Shown here piece after piece: positions 1-8,011 of a DNA stretch of 64,000 nt. A model generated the notes under the pieces. It was not told the origin of the DNA and searched no databases. It worked only from the letters and a program-made list of their open reading frames with translations. Both the position numbers and the translations under genes were made by a program. Location: the NCBI RefSeq assembly GCF_029945685.1, contig NZ_JAQSDA010000009.1:62001-126000 (forward strand), in the 5' to 3' direction. Each line of letters opens with the position of its first letter. The stretch's first letter is position 1. The stretch is from Polaromonas sp. (GTDB lineage: Bacteria > Pseudomonadota > Gammaproteobacteria > Burkholderiales > Burkholderiaceae_C).

Positions 1-582
1 GATGCGCAGAGTGCGCTTACCGCTCTTATCAGCGACGAATCTGCACTGGCTTCGACCGAAAACGCTGCGGCGTTACTGGTGAAGACATTCGAGGGCGGGG
101 GAAGGGTTTATGCTTGTGGGAATGGCGGTTCCATGAGTGATGCCATGCACTTTGCAGAGGAGCTGACTGGACGCTTTCGTCACAACCGTAAAGGACTGCC
201 AGCCCAGGCCATTAGCGACGTCGGTCATTTGACCTGTGTCGCCAATGACTTCGGGTATGAACAGGTGTTCTCAAGATACCTGGATGCACATGGCCGGGCT
301 GGAGACTGTTTGCTGGCCATCAGCACAAGTGGCAAAAGTACCAACGTCGTTAATGCTGCCGTCGCAGCCAAAGAGCTCGGTATGAGCGTGATTGCATTGA
401 CCGGTCAGGAGATGTCTCAACTGGGCGTTCTGGCAGATATTTGCATCGCTACGCCCGCTGGAGACTTTGCCGACCGCGTTCAGGAACTGCACATCAAGGT
501 TATTCATATCTTGCTGGAGTTGATCGAGCGGCGGTTTTTCCCGGAAAACTATGTCGTGACGGCCACGCCCGTGAGCTCCTGA
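1..582 (+). CDS. gmhA: Phosphoheptose isomerase, 5'-truncated by the window edge
   Basis: This is a SIS-domain sugar-phosphate isomerase. GmhA converts sedoheptulose 7-phosphate to D-glycero-D-manno-heptose 7-phosphate in the cytoplasm, for LPS inner-core heptose. The visible protein carries CGNGGSMSDAMHFAEELTGR, GNDFGY-like (ANDFGYEQVFSRYL), ISTSGKS and the C-terminal VQELHIKVIHILLELIE, all hallmarks of GmhA. The reading frame is open from base 1; by comparison with E. coli GmhA (192 residues) only about 11 N-terminal residues are missing. The first ATG inside the window (79) is internal. DiaA is a related SIS protein, but the motifs fit GmhA better. It sits directly before a czcI-like gene (25 bases), so it may be the first gene of the metal operon. 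Confidence 0.85.
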   Translation, partial: DAQSALTALISDESALASTENAAALLVKTFEGGGRVYACGNGGSMSDAMHFAEELTGRFRHNRKGLPAQAISDVGHLTCVANDFGYEQVFSRYLDAHGRAGDCLLAISTSGKSTNVVNAAVAAKELGMSVIALTGQEMSQLGVLADICIATPAGDFADRVQELHIKVIHILLELIERRFFPENYVVTATPVSS

Positions 583-607
583 AACACATACGTTGTACAC
601 TTTCGCC

Positions 608-958
608 GTGCGCCGTTATCTGATCATTTTCTTTATTGTATTTCTGCCGCTCCAGTTCGCCTGGGGCGCTGCAGCGAGGTATTGCGTGCACGAGAAGGTC
701 GACCAGGTAAGCCATTTTGGTCATCACGCGCATGTGCATACGGTTTCAGTGCCCGAAAGTGCTTTGACCGGTGATTTGGGCGGAACAGATGATCCAGATT
801 GCAACTATTGCCACCTAAGTTGCGCTCAGCCGCTGCCGAGCAATGTCTTGGATTTTTCCGCGGTCTTTCCCGCAATTTTCGAACCACCGGATCCCTTGCC
901 CACCCAGTATTGGCTTCCGGACACGATCGAACGACCCAATTGGACTCTCGCCGCTTAA
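608..958 (+). CDS. czcI: CzcI-like periplasmic protein
   Basis: This is a small exported protein of the CzcI family, found upstream of czcCBA operons and thought to modulate them; its biochemical role is not established. An N-terminal signal peptide (MRRYLIIFFIVFLPLQFAWG) is followed by ARYCVHE and a His-rich stretch (HFGHHAHVH). A Cys/His cluster (DCNYCHLSCAQ) and a conserved C-terminal IERPNW follow. The frame could start at TTG 593, but GTG 608 gives the usual CzcI N-terminus MRRY and is preferred. It lies between gmhA and czcC. A second protein with the same IERPxW ending is at 25296-25649. Confidence 0.8.
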   Translation: MRRYLIIFFIVFLPLQFAWGAAARYCVHEKVDQVSHFGHHAHVHTVSVPESALTGDLGGTDDPDCNYCHLSCAQPLPSNVLDFSAVFPAIFEPPDPLPTQYWLPDTIERPNWTLAA

Positions 959-1019
959 TCCGGCGAGAACGCTCCTTTTCTTTTTAGCTGCCCTTCGGTA
1001 GCTGGCTTCCCGCCGGATT
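957..1019 (+). promoter_or_regulatory. Inverted repeat with inner hairpin between czcI and czcC
   Basis: AATCCGGCG (957-965) and CGCCGGATT (1011-1019) are perfect 9-base inverted arms. Between them AGCTGCC-CTTC-GGTAGCT forms a second hairpin, and a T-rich tract follows the left arm. This could be a partial terminator, an mRNA stability element or an attenuator that sets the czcI to czcCBA ratio. No protein-binding consensus was recognised. Confidence 0.4.
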
Positions 1020-1054
1020 CTCCCCCCTTGGTTTTTCGCAACTAGGAGAATTCG

Positions 1055-2341
1055 ATGCGACCGAAAACGCTGGCGCTGGCCTGCACACTGTTTCTTATAT
1101 CCGTACCTGCCTTTGCGCAGTCAACCAGTCCTGTAGCGGCCAGTACGCGGGAACTTGCTCCGCTCACACTGCAGGAAGCCCTGGTACGGGCCGCTCAGGC
1201 CAATCCTGCGTTGCGCTCCAAACAGGCGGAGCTCGCCGCAGCAGAAGGGTTAAGTAGCGACGCGAGGTCGCTGCTTTTCAACAACCCCCAACTGGCTTTT
1301 GACAAGACGCGGCGGCTGGTGCCCCAGGCGGGCATGATGACTGAACGTCGCAACGAGTGGACGGGAGGAATCTCCCAGACCTTTGAAACCGGCGGGCAGG
1401 GAGGCTTCAGGCGAGAAACAGCCTCGTCTGCCCTGGAAGCGTTGCGTTACGAGATTGTTGACGCACAGCGGCAAATTCGAAGTGAGATAGCAACACGGTT
1501 TTACCGGGTGCTAGCTCTGCAGCAACGTGTTGAACTGGAGAGCCAGGCGCTTAAATTGTTCGATGATGCTGCTGCAGCCGTACAAAAGCGGCGAGTAGCG
1601 GGCGAGGATACCAAGCTTGATGCCAACGTCGCGCTGGTGGAGGCCGAGCGCGCACGGAACCAACTAGCACTGGCGCGGGAACAGCTTAACGAAGAGCGTA
1701 ACGATCTGGCGGCGCGCCTGCAGCTTGTGGGCCCAGCCCTTCCTCTGGCTCAGGGTGAACTGACACCTGCACCTATGGGGTTTGCTTTGAATGACCTGCT
1801 TGGCAGTCTCGATTCCCAGCCGCGTCTTCTGGCTCTTTCTGCCCGTGAAAAGAGCGCAAACGCAAGATATCGCCTGGAACGCGCAAGCGTCAGTCCAGAC
1901 GTGACGGTGGGACTCAATGTAGGGCGTGAAGGATCAAGCGTTGCGCGCGAAAGGCTCACCACCATTTCTGTTTCGATCCCACTCCCCATTTTCAAGCGCA
2001 ATGCGACCGGTATTGGTCAAGCGTCCACCGCTGCAACCCAGGCGCAAATTGACAGGGAAGCCGCGCAGCGCGACACCAAAGCCAATGTCGTGTCGCTTTG
2101 GACGAGGCTTGCAAGTCAGGAGCAACGCGTTCGCCGACTTCAGGACGTCGTCCTGCCAGCGCTGACCGACAACCTGAGCCTTTCGGTTAAGTCTCGCCAA
2201 GCGGGGCAGATCGGCTTACTTGAACTGATCGTGGTCAACCGTCAGGCACTCGATGCTCGCCGTGACCTGATCGAAGCACTTACCGAATACCACAGTACCC
2301 GCGCCACACTTGAGTTGGAAGCGGGCTGGTCCAAAGAATGA
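1055..2341 (+). CDS. czcC: TolC-family outer-membrane factor of metal RND pump (CzcC)
   Basis: This is the outer-membrane channel of the first HME-RND tripartite efflux system, exporting metal cations with czcB and czcA products. It has a 428-residue length typical for CzcC, a signal peptide cleaved after about residue 21 (SVPAFAQS), and two OEP repeats with long alpha-helical stretches. The start at ATG 1055 is supported by AGGAG seven bases upstream. The stop overlaps the czcB start by four bases (ATGA), indicating translational coupling. Substrate cannot be read from this subunit. Confidence 0.88.
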   Translation: MRPKTLALACTLFLISVPAFAQSTSPVAASTRELAPLTLQEALVRAAQANPALRSKQAELAAAEGLSSDARSLLFNNPQLAFDKTRRLVPQAGMMTERRNEWTGGISQTFETGGQGGFRRETASSALEALRYEIVDAQRQIRSEIATRFYRVLALQQRVELESQALKLFDDAAAAVQKRRVAGEDTKLDANVALVEAERARNQLALAREQLNEERNDLAARLQLVGPALPLAQGELTPAPMGFALNDLLGSLDSQPRLLALSAREKSANARYRLERASVSPDVTVGLNVGREGSSVARERLTTISVSIPLPIFKRNATGIGQASTAATQAQIDREAAQRDTKANVVSLWTRLASQEQRVRRLQDVVLPALTDNLSLSVKSRQAGQIGLLELIVVNRQALDARRDLIEALTEYHSTRATLELEAGWSKE

Positions 2342-3534
2342 GAGTCATCATGAACACCACCATATTCAAAACTTCTGCGTCACGCCGTCTCCTCGGCATC
2401 TCCTCCGTTCTTGCTGTATTCCTAGCGTTGGGCGGCTGTGGTGACAAAGTGGCCAAAGGAGAAGAGCCTGTTAAACAGGAGGCAGCCGGCAAGGAAGAAA
2501 AAGGCCTGAAGCTCACCGCAGAAGAACAGGCTCTCGCAGGGATCAAATTTGAAGAAGTCTCCTCTCGCACTTTCGAGGACTCCGTAAGCGTGACCGCAAC
2601 CATTCGACCCAATCAAGATCGAATTGCCAAAATTGCGCCGCGCGTTGAAGGCCGGATTGTGAGCGTGTCGGCAAATCTGGGGGACAACGTCCGCGCCGGC
2701 CAATCATTGGCCATCATGGACAGTCTGGCGATTGGCGAGGCGCAATCTGCTCTTTTGCGTGCGCAATCGTCGGAGCGTGTTGCTCAGGCGGACTTCAAGC
2801 GTGCAGAGTCGCTCAGTGCCGAAGAAATTATCCCGCAAAAGGAGTTGCTCAGATCGCGCGGCGAGCTTGAGCGCGCCAGTGCGGAATCGCGCGCGGCAAG
2901 TGACCGTTTGCGGCTGCTAGGAGGCTCTGCAAGTGCCAGCGGGAGGGCGCAGTCCACGTTTGCACTGACGGCACCATTTGCAGGCACGGTTATTCAGAAA
3001 AAAGCCACGATAGGTGAGCTTGGTTCGCCAGCCGAAGCAGTTTTCACCATTGCGGACCTGTCAAAGGTATGGATTGAGGCCAACCTTACGGATGAACTTC
3101 TCTCGAAAGTGAAAACCGGTGCAGCAGCGACTGTGACCGTAGGTGCTTATCCCGGCGAACGCTTTAGCGGCCGGGTGGCATACATAGCCAATGTCCTGGA
3201 CAAGGACAGCCGCACGATCGCTGCGCGTATCGAAGTGCCTAACAAAGACGGGCGTCTCAAACCGGAAATGTTCGCCACCGCAAACATCGCGACTGGTGGG
3301 CAACTGGAAGCGATTTCAGTGCCTGACGGCGCCATCTTGCTGCTCCAGGGCCAGCCGACGGTCTTTGTGAGTGAAGGAGGTGGCTTCCAGCCACGCGCTG
3401 TTGAGACCGGAGAAAAAATATCCGGACGCACGGTCATCAAGTCGGGACTAAAACCGAAAGAACAGGTCGTTGCAGCAGGTGCATATGCATTGAAGGCACG
3501 AATGCTGAAGTCGCAAATCGGCGATGCCCATTGA
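2338..3534 (+). CDS. czcB: RND periplasmic adaptor lipoprotein (CzcB)
   Basis: This is the membrane-fusion protein linking the inner-membrane pump and outer-membrane channel. The N-terminus MNTTIF...FLALGGCGDK carries a lipobox (LGGC), so the mature protein is predicted to be a lipoprotein anchored in the periplasm. The middle has the biotinyl-lipoyl-like region (RVEGRIVSVSANLGDNVRAGQ), a helical hairpin, and the beta-barrel and membrane-proximal domains (FAGTVIQKKATIGELG). Two starts are possible: ATG 2338, overlapping czcC, or ATG 2350, which gives a more usual signal peptide. czcA follows after 17 bases. Confidence 0.88.
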   Translation: MRVIMNTTIFKTSASRRLLGISSVLAVFLALGGCGDKVAKGEEPVKQEAAGKEEKGLKLTAEEQALAGIKFEEVSSRTFEDSVSVTATIRPNQDRIAKIAPRVEGRIVSVSANLGDNVRAGQSLAIMDSLAIGEAQSALLRAQSSERVAQADFKRAESLSAEEIIPQKELLRSRGELERASAESRAASDRLRLLGGSASASGRAQSTFALTAPFAGTVIQKKATIGELGSPAEAVFTIADLSKVWIEANLTDELLSKVKTGAAATVTVGAYPGERFSGRVAYIANVLDKDSRTIAARIEVPNKDGRLKPEMFATANIATGGQLEAISVPDGAILLLQGQPTVFVSEGGGFQPRAVETGEKISGRTVIKSGLKPKEQVVAAGAYALKARMLKSQIGDAH

Positions 3535-3551
3535 GCCAAGGATAGAACACC

Positions 3552-6500
3552 ATGCTTAATGCAATCGTTGACGCCTCACTGCGTTACAAAGTACTTGTTC
3601 TCGTCGCCTTCGCGGTTCTGGTCGGCTTGGGCGTCCAAGCTTATCGCAATGTACCTGTGGATGCCTTCCCGGACGTTACGCCTGTCCAGGTCAATATTTA
3701 TACGGAGTCCCCTGGTTTGGCCGCCGAGGACGTTGAAAGACTACTCACGACTCCCATCGAAGGGGCGATGGCAGGCTTGCCCGATGTGGAAGAAGTTCGC
3801 TCGGTTTCCCTGTTTGGTCTTTCCTATGTGGGCATCTATTTCAAGGACAACGTAGACATTTACTTCGCACGTCGCCTCGTCGGTGAAAAGCTCCAGGATG
3901 TCAAAGGCCGATTGCCCGAAGGGTATGGGGAGCCTGTTCTAGGGCCCAACAGTTCCGGGTTAGGTCAGGTGTTCTGGTACACCATCGAATCCGCAGACAA
4001 AAAGCTCAGCGCCATGGATCTGCGTACGCTGCATGACTGGACCGTCCGGCTCATTCTGCGGACGGCGCCGGGCGTGGATGATGTGATTTCATGGGGTGGC
4101 GACCAGAAGCAGTACCAGGTGCAGATAGACCCCAACAAATTGATCAAGTATGGCTTGACGTTTAAGCAAGTGATGGAACGCCTGGCTGCAAACAACAAGC
4201 AAGTGGGCGGGCAATCCATCAATCTTGGCTCCGAGCAATACCTGGTTCGCGGACTGGGCCTGGTGACAGGTACCACCGACATTGCAAGCATTGTGGTGGC
4301 CGAGCGCAATGGTGCGCCGATCTTTGTCCGTGATGTCGCGGACGTGAAGGAAGCCGCAGCGCCCAGGTTTGGCGCGGTCACGCGGGATGGTCAGGAGGCC
4401 GTTCTTGGAATGGCGTTGTCCCGGGTGAATGAAAATGCGAAGAATGTTGTTGAGGCTGTGAAATCCAAGCTGGCCCTCGCACAAGCCGCCTTGCCGAAAG
4501 GCGTGTCGCTGATACCGGTGTACGACCGTACCGATCTGGTGGACAAAGCGCTTCGCACCGCTCAAAACTCCTTGATAGAGGGCGCGGTTCTGGTCGCGAT
4601 CATCCTGTTTCTATTCTTGGGGGATTTCCGCTCCGCCATTGTCGTGATCGTGACTTTGCCGATGGCCATGTTGATTGCGTTCATTCTCATGCAGCAATTT
4701 GGGGTAACGGCCAACTTGATGTCACTTGCCGGATTGGCCATTGGCACCGGGATGATGGTTGACGGTGCCATCGTGATGATCGAAAACGCCTTTCGGCTGC
4801 TAGCTCATGCCAAGGAATCCGGTAAACCGATCAAGAAAACTCACCTGATCCTTGAAGCCGCGCGCGAGGTGATGAACCCTATCGCCTTCGCTATCCTGAT
4901 CATCATCGTGGTATTTATGCCGTTGTTCTCCCTCACAGGGTTGGAAGGCAAGCTTTTCAAGCCAATGGCATTCACGATTTCGTTTGCGATGGCAGGCTCA
5001 CTCCTGCTGTCTATGACGCTGGTACCGGTATTGGCTGCACTCATTCTGAAGCCCAAAGAAGAAAAGGACACCTTTATCGTGCGCTGGGCCAAGCAGGCCT
5101 ATCTGCCGCTACTTGATTGGGCGCTGGAGCGCAAAAAGCTGGTTGTTAGTACGGCGCTAGGGCTGCTTCTAGTGTCGCTGGCTTTGTTTCCTTTCCTTGG
5201 GAAGGAGTTCATGCCGCAACTTCAAGAGGGAACCATACTGTTCCGGGTAACCGGTATTCCTTCCACGTCCCTGGACGAGTCCATTCGCGTGTCCAACGTC
5301 ATCAGTACAGAGCTCAAGAAGCAATTCCCCAAGCAGGTCGAATCTGTCCTGGCAACCATAGGCCGGGCTGAGGGTGGTGAAACCACCGACGTCAACTACA
5401 TGGAAATACTGATAGCGACCAAACCTCAGTCGGATTGGCCAGAAAAGGTGCCGTATCCCGCGCTTGCATCAGAAATGCAGGAGGCCATGGAAAAGGTCGT
5501 TCCCACTGCTGTTATTGGAGCCAGCCAGCCTATTCAGTCCCGTGTGGAAGAGTTGATTTCCGGTGTACGGGCCACTCTCGCGCTTAAACTTTACGGTGAA
5601 GACCTCGGTACTCTTGACCGGTTAACGGGGGAGCTACAGGGCGTGTTGGGCAAAGTCCCCGGCGTGGCAGACCTGTCTGCCGAGGCGAACAAGGGCAAGC
5701 CGCAACTGGTAATCAAGGTCAATCGTGAGGCCGCAGCTCGTTACGGCATCAATGTGAACGATGTCCTTGAAGTCGTCAAGGCCGGAATAGGTGGGGAAGC
5801 TGTTTCTACCCTGATCGACGGCACCAAACGGTTCGACATTACGGTGCGTTTGCCCGACGCCTTCAGAGCCAGCCCGGCAAGCATCGGCGCCATCCCCATA
5901 CGCACCGGAGAAGGCGCGCTTGTGCCGTTCTCCCAGGTCGCCACCATTGAGTTGGATGAAGGCTATTCGTTTGTGCGCCGCGAAGCCTTGCAGCGTTACT
6001 CTGTGCTGCAGATGGACGTGAAAGGCCGTGACGTGGACAGCTTTGTGAAGGAAGCCAGTGCCAAGATCGCTGAGCAGGTCAAATTGCCGACGGGCTACTA
6101 CTTCCAGTGGGGAGGTGCGTTTGAAAACCAGCAGCGTGCCATGGCCCGACTGGCGGTGATTGTGCCCCTGACCATTGGCCTGATCTTCATGCTGCTGTAC
6201 ACGGCATTTAATTCCGTACGTCACGCAACGCTGATCATCGCTAACGTGCCCTTTGCCATCATTGGCGGGATTGTGGGTCTGTTTATCACGGGTCAATATC
6301 TCTCAGTGCCCTCGGCTATCGGGTTTATTGCTGTGTTCGGAGTCGCCATGCTGAATGGCATTGTGATGGTCACATTCCTGAACGATCAGCGGGGCCAAGG
6401 TTTGTCGATCAGGGATGCGGTTCGCCGGGGCGCTGAGTTGCGTTTAAGACCTGTCTTGATGACTGCATCCGTGGCTATCCTGGGACTCGTCCCCATGCTT

Positions 6501-6677
6501 TTGTCCACCGGAGTTGGTGCTGAAACTCAGCGTCCGCTGGCCACTGTGGTGGTGGGCGGCTTGTTCACTTCAACCGCCTTGACCTTGCTGTTATTGCCGT
6601 TGTTTTATGAATGGTCTGAGCTTCGGGCTGAGCGCAAAGCGCAAAAACTTCTCACCAACGAAGGAGCATCGTCATGA
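3552..6677 (+). CDS. czcA: Heavy-metal efflux RND permease (CzcA/CusA family)
   Basis: This is the inner-membrane proton/metal antiporter of the first tripartite pump, 1041 residues, with the usual 12-helix RND layout and two large periplasmic loops. The N-terminus (VDASLRYKVLVLVAFAVLV, then VPVDAFPDVTPVQV) is diagnostic of HME-RND proteins. In TM4 the motif reads IGTGMMVDGAIVMIEN. The canonical CzcA DFGxxVDG signature has its first Asp replaced here by Gly, as also happens in CusA-type pumps, so a Zn/Co/Cd substrate should not be assumed. The four-base overlap with the following PII-like gene shows co-translation. Confidence 0.88.
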   Translation: MLNAIVDASLRYKVLVLVAFAVLVGLGVQAYRNVPVDAFPDVTPVQVNIYTESPGLAAEDVERLLTTPIEGAMAGLPDVEEVRSVSLFGLSYVGIYFKDNVDIYFARRLVGEKLQDVKGRLPEGYGEPVLGPNSSGLGQVFWYTIESADKKLSAMDLRTLHDWTVRLILRTAPGVDDVISWGGDQKQYQVQIDPNKLIKYGLTFKQVMERLAANNKQVGGQSINLGSEQYLVRGLGLVTGTTDIASIVVAERNGAPIFVRDVADVKEAAAPRFGAVTRDGQEAVLGMALSRVNENAKNVVEAVKSKLALAQAALPKGVSLIPVYDRTDLVDKALRTAQNSLIEGAVLVAIILFLFLGDFRSAIVVIVTLPMAMLIAFILMQQFGVTANLMSLAGLAIGTGMMVDGAIVMIENAFRLLAHAKESGKPIKKTHLILEAAREVMNPIAFAILIIIVVFMPLFSLTGLEGKLFKPMAFTISFAMAGSLLLSMTLVPVLAALILKPKEEKDTFIVRWAKQAYLPLLDWALERKKLVVSTALGLLLVSLALFPFLGKEFMPQLQEGTILFRVTGIPSTSLDESIRVSNVISTELKKQFPKQVESVLATIGRAEGGETTDVNYMEILIATKPQSDWPEKVPYPALASEMQEAMEKVVPTAVIGASQPIQSRVEELISGVRATLALKLYGEDLGTLDRLTGELQGVLGKVPGVADLSAEANKGKPQLVIKVNREAAARYGINVNDVLEVVKAGIGGEAVSTLIDGTKRFDITVRLPDAFRASPASIGAIPIRTGEGALVPFSQVATIELDEGYSFVRREALQRYSVLQMDVKGRDVDSFVKEASAKIAEQVKLPTGYYFQWGGAFENQQRAMARLAVIVPLTIGLIFMLLYTAFNSVRHATLIIANVPFAIIGGIVGLFITGQYLSVPSAIGFIAVFGVAMLNGIVMVTFLNDQRGQGLSIRDAVRRGAELRLRPVLMTASVAILGLVPMLLSTGVGAETQRPLATVVVGGLFTSTALTLLLLPLFYEWSELRAERKAQKLLTNEGASS

Positions 6678-7009
6678 AGGAAATTAAGGCTTACATACAT
6701 CGCAACCGGGTTGCGGAAGTTATCAGCGCCCTCAAGAGCTCAGCTGCATGGACGGCAGTCGGCAACAATGAGCACAATCTGACGGCCTATATGGTCAAGG
6801 GTTCCCTGGTCCCATTGGATGAGAGCGAGCGGCGTTTCTCGGTCGAGCTTGGCGATGAAGTCATCAATGAATACAAGCTGGAGCTCCATTGTTCTGAAGA
6901 GCATGTCGATGAACTGGTAAAGATCATCGTTGCATTAGCACGCACGGGGCAAGCCAACTCGGGTTGGGTCTATGTCATGGATGTGGTCACTGCCGTCCCT
7001 GTTCTGTGA
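6674..7009 (+). CDS. PII-like signalling protein of the czc operon
   Basis: This 111-residue protein has the ferredoxin-like PII/CutA-type pattern: an N-terminal MKEIKAYIHRNRVAEVISAL, a central strand-loop section, and a C-terminal EEHVDELVKIIVALARTG...GWVYVMDV repeat of the fold. GlnB-like proteins sense effectors and bind partner proteins. Members located next to metal RND genes are thought to act as small regulators or metal sensors, but this is inferred from context. Its start overlaps the czcA stop (ATGA). The Tyr51 T-loop motif of classical GlnB is absent. Confidence 0.75.
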   Translation: MKEIKAYIHRNRVAEVISALKSSAAWTAVGNNEHNLTAYMVKGSLVPLDESERRFSVELGDEVINEYKLELHCSEEHVDELVKIIVALARTGQANSGWVYVMDVVTAVPVL

Positions 7010-7066
7010 TGACCAATCCGTCCTCTACGTTAAGCCGGTGTTCAACATAGAAATGGACCTGTATGG

Positions 7067-7294
7067 ATGTCGACTGGCGGCAGCGTCACTTGGGCAACGG
7101 TGTCAATCGTTATGGCCAGCGCTTTGGGAATGCTCTTGACGGTAGTTCTGTCGGGCGCGCTGCTGCTGATGGCGATCTCGCTTCACTGTCCGCACGGACG
7201 GAAACAACTCGGCGGAAGCAAGGTTGTAGCGGAGGCCTCCCCTATAAGCCTGGTGCCGATGAGTTCGACAATGATTTCGGGCGAGCTTTTTTAA
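7067..7294 (+). CDS. Possible small membrane protein
   Basis: The open frame encodes 75 residues with one long hydrophobic segment (residues 8-38, including SIVMASALGMLLTVVLSGAL) followed by a short polar tail. The start ATG 7067 lacks a clear ribosome-binding site. A competing frame from 7063 runs into the zinc-ribbon gene but is unlikely to be translated from there. It lies between the PII-like gene and the zinc-ribbon gene with no other candidate to fill the gap. No family was recognised. Confidence 0.3.
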   Translation: MSTGGSVTWATVSIVMASALGMLLTVVLSGALLLMAISLHCPHGRKQLGGSKVVAEASPISLVPMSSTMISGELF

Positions 7295-7311
7295 CTTTTA
7301 TGGAGAAAAGC

Positions 7312-7608
7312 ATGAGTTTTTTTGACAAGCTTCTTTCGAGCATGGGTGGCGGACACCATGGCAACCGTGGCGGTCATGGCGGGAACAAACATGGCTACCA
7401 GGGTGAGCCCTATGGTTATCCTGCGCAGCCGACGCCGCCGGCTAACACGGGAATTTCGTGTCCCGCTTGTTCAGCCACCAATTTGCCGAACGCACGCTTT
7501 TGCGCCCAGTGCGGAAAATCAATGACACCGGCAAGCTGTGACGCCTGTAAATCCCCATTGGTGGCAGGTGCGAAGTTTTGTGCGAACTGCGGGAAGTCGC
7601 AGGTCTAA
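7312..7608 (+). CDS. Double zinc-ribbon protein with Gly/His-rich linker
   Basis: This 98-residue protein begins MSFFDKLLSSMGGGHHG, continues with a Gly/His-rich stretch, and ends with two zinc ribbons (CPACSATNLPNARFCAQCGK and CDACKSPLVAGAKFCANCGK). Start ATG 7312 has GGAG six bases upstream; ATG 7300 is an alternative. It is presumably a cytoplasmic zinc-binding or protein-interaction module associated with the metal operon; the target is unknown. A decayed paralogue is at 16296-16534 beside the vWA gene of the stress cluster. Confidence 0.75.
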   Translation: MSFFDKLLSSMGGGHHGNRGGHGGNKHGYQGEPYGYPAQPTPPANTGISCPACSATNLPNARFCAQCGKSMTPASCDACKSPLVAGAKFCANCGKSQV

Positions 7609-7721
7609 AAAACCACGTTGCGGAACGCGTATGGCCTGACTCAACCTTCCTTATTGCAGAGGCTGTACCTCACCGTTACCAGGGTTACAGGGTCACATCG
7701 GAGAGAGTTTTGGAGTCGTAA

Positions 7722-7913
7722 ATGCCCTCAAACTTTCATAGCCCCGTCAATGCATCTCGTGAGTCACTCGGTGCACTACTACTTTCGGCCGGTGGAATTT
7801 CGGTTGTCCTTTTATTGATCATTCTGTACTTTTTGTGGAGAGACAAAAAGCTCAAAATACCAGATATATATCGAAAAAAGCTACCTCCTAAAACCAGAAG
7901 AAAAAGAAGGTGA
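7722..7913 (+). CDS. Small basic single-helix membrane protein
   Basis: This 63-residue protein has one transmembrane helix (residues 17-39, SLGALLLSAGGISVVLLLII) followed by LWRDKK and a highly basic tail ending RRKRR. ATG 7722 has GGAG seven bases upstream. The same layout, helix then WRD(K/R)K then Arg/Lys-rich tail, is found in the 24767-24958 gene, so the two look paralogous. Function is unknown; it precedes eptA and the positive cytoplasmic tail could bind partner proteins or lipid headgroups. Confidence 0.6.
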   Translation: MPSNFHSPVNASRESLGALLLSAGGISVVLLLIILYFLWRDKKLKIPDIYRKKLPPKTRRKRR

Positions 7914-8011
7914 CGAAGGTGGCTTGTGGGAAAAATTTAGAGGAACTGACGCTTAGTGGGAAACCAGATGAAAACGCGGTTTCATGCCCCAATGCGAATC
8001 GAGGCGATGCA

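Noticed and set aside
5634..6296. 220-codon minus-strand frame inside czcA
   Set aside because: Antisense shadow of a clear RND permease gene.
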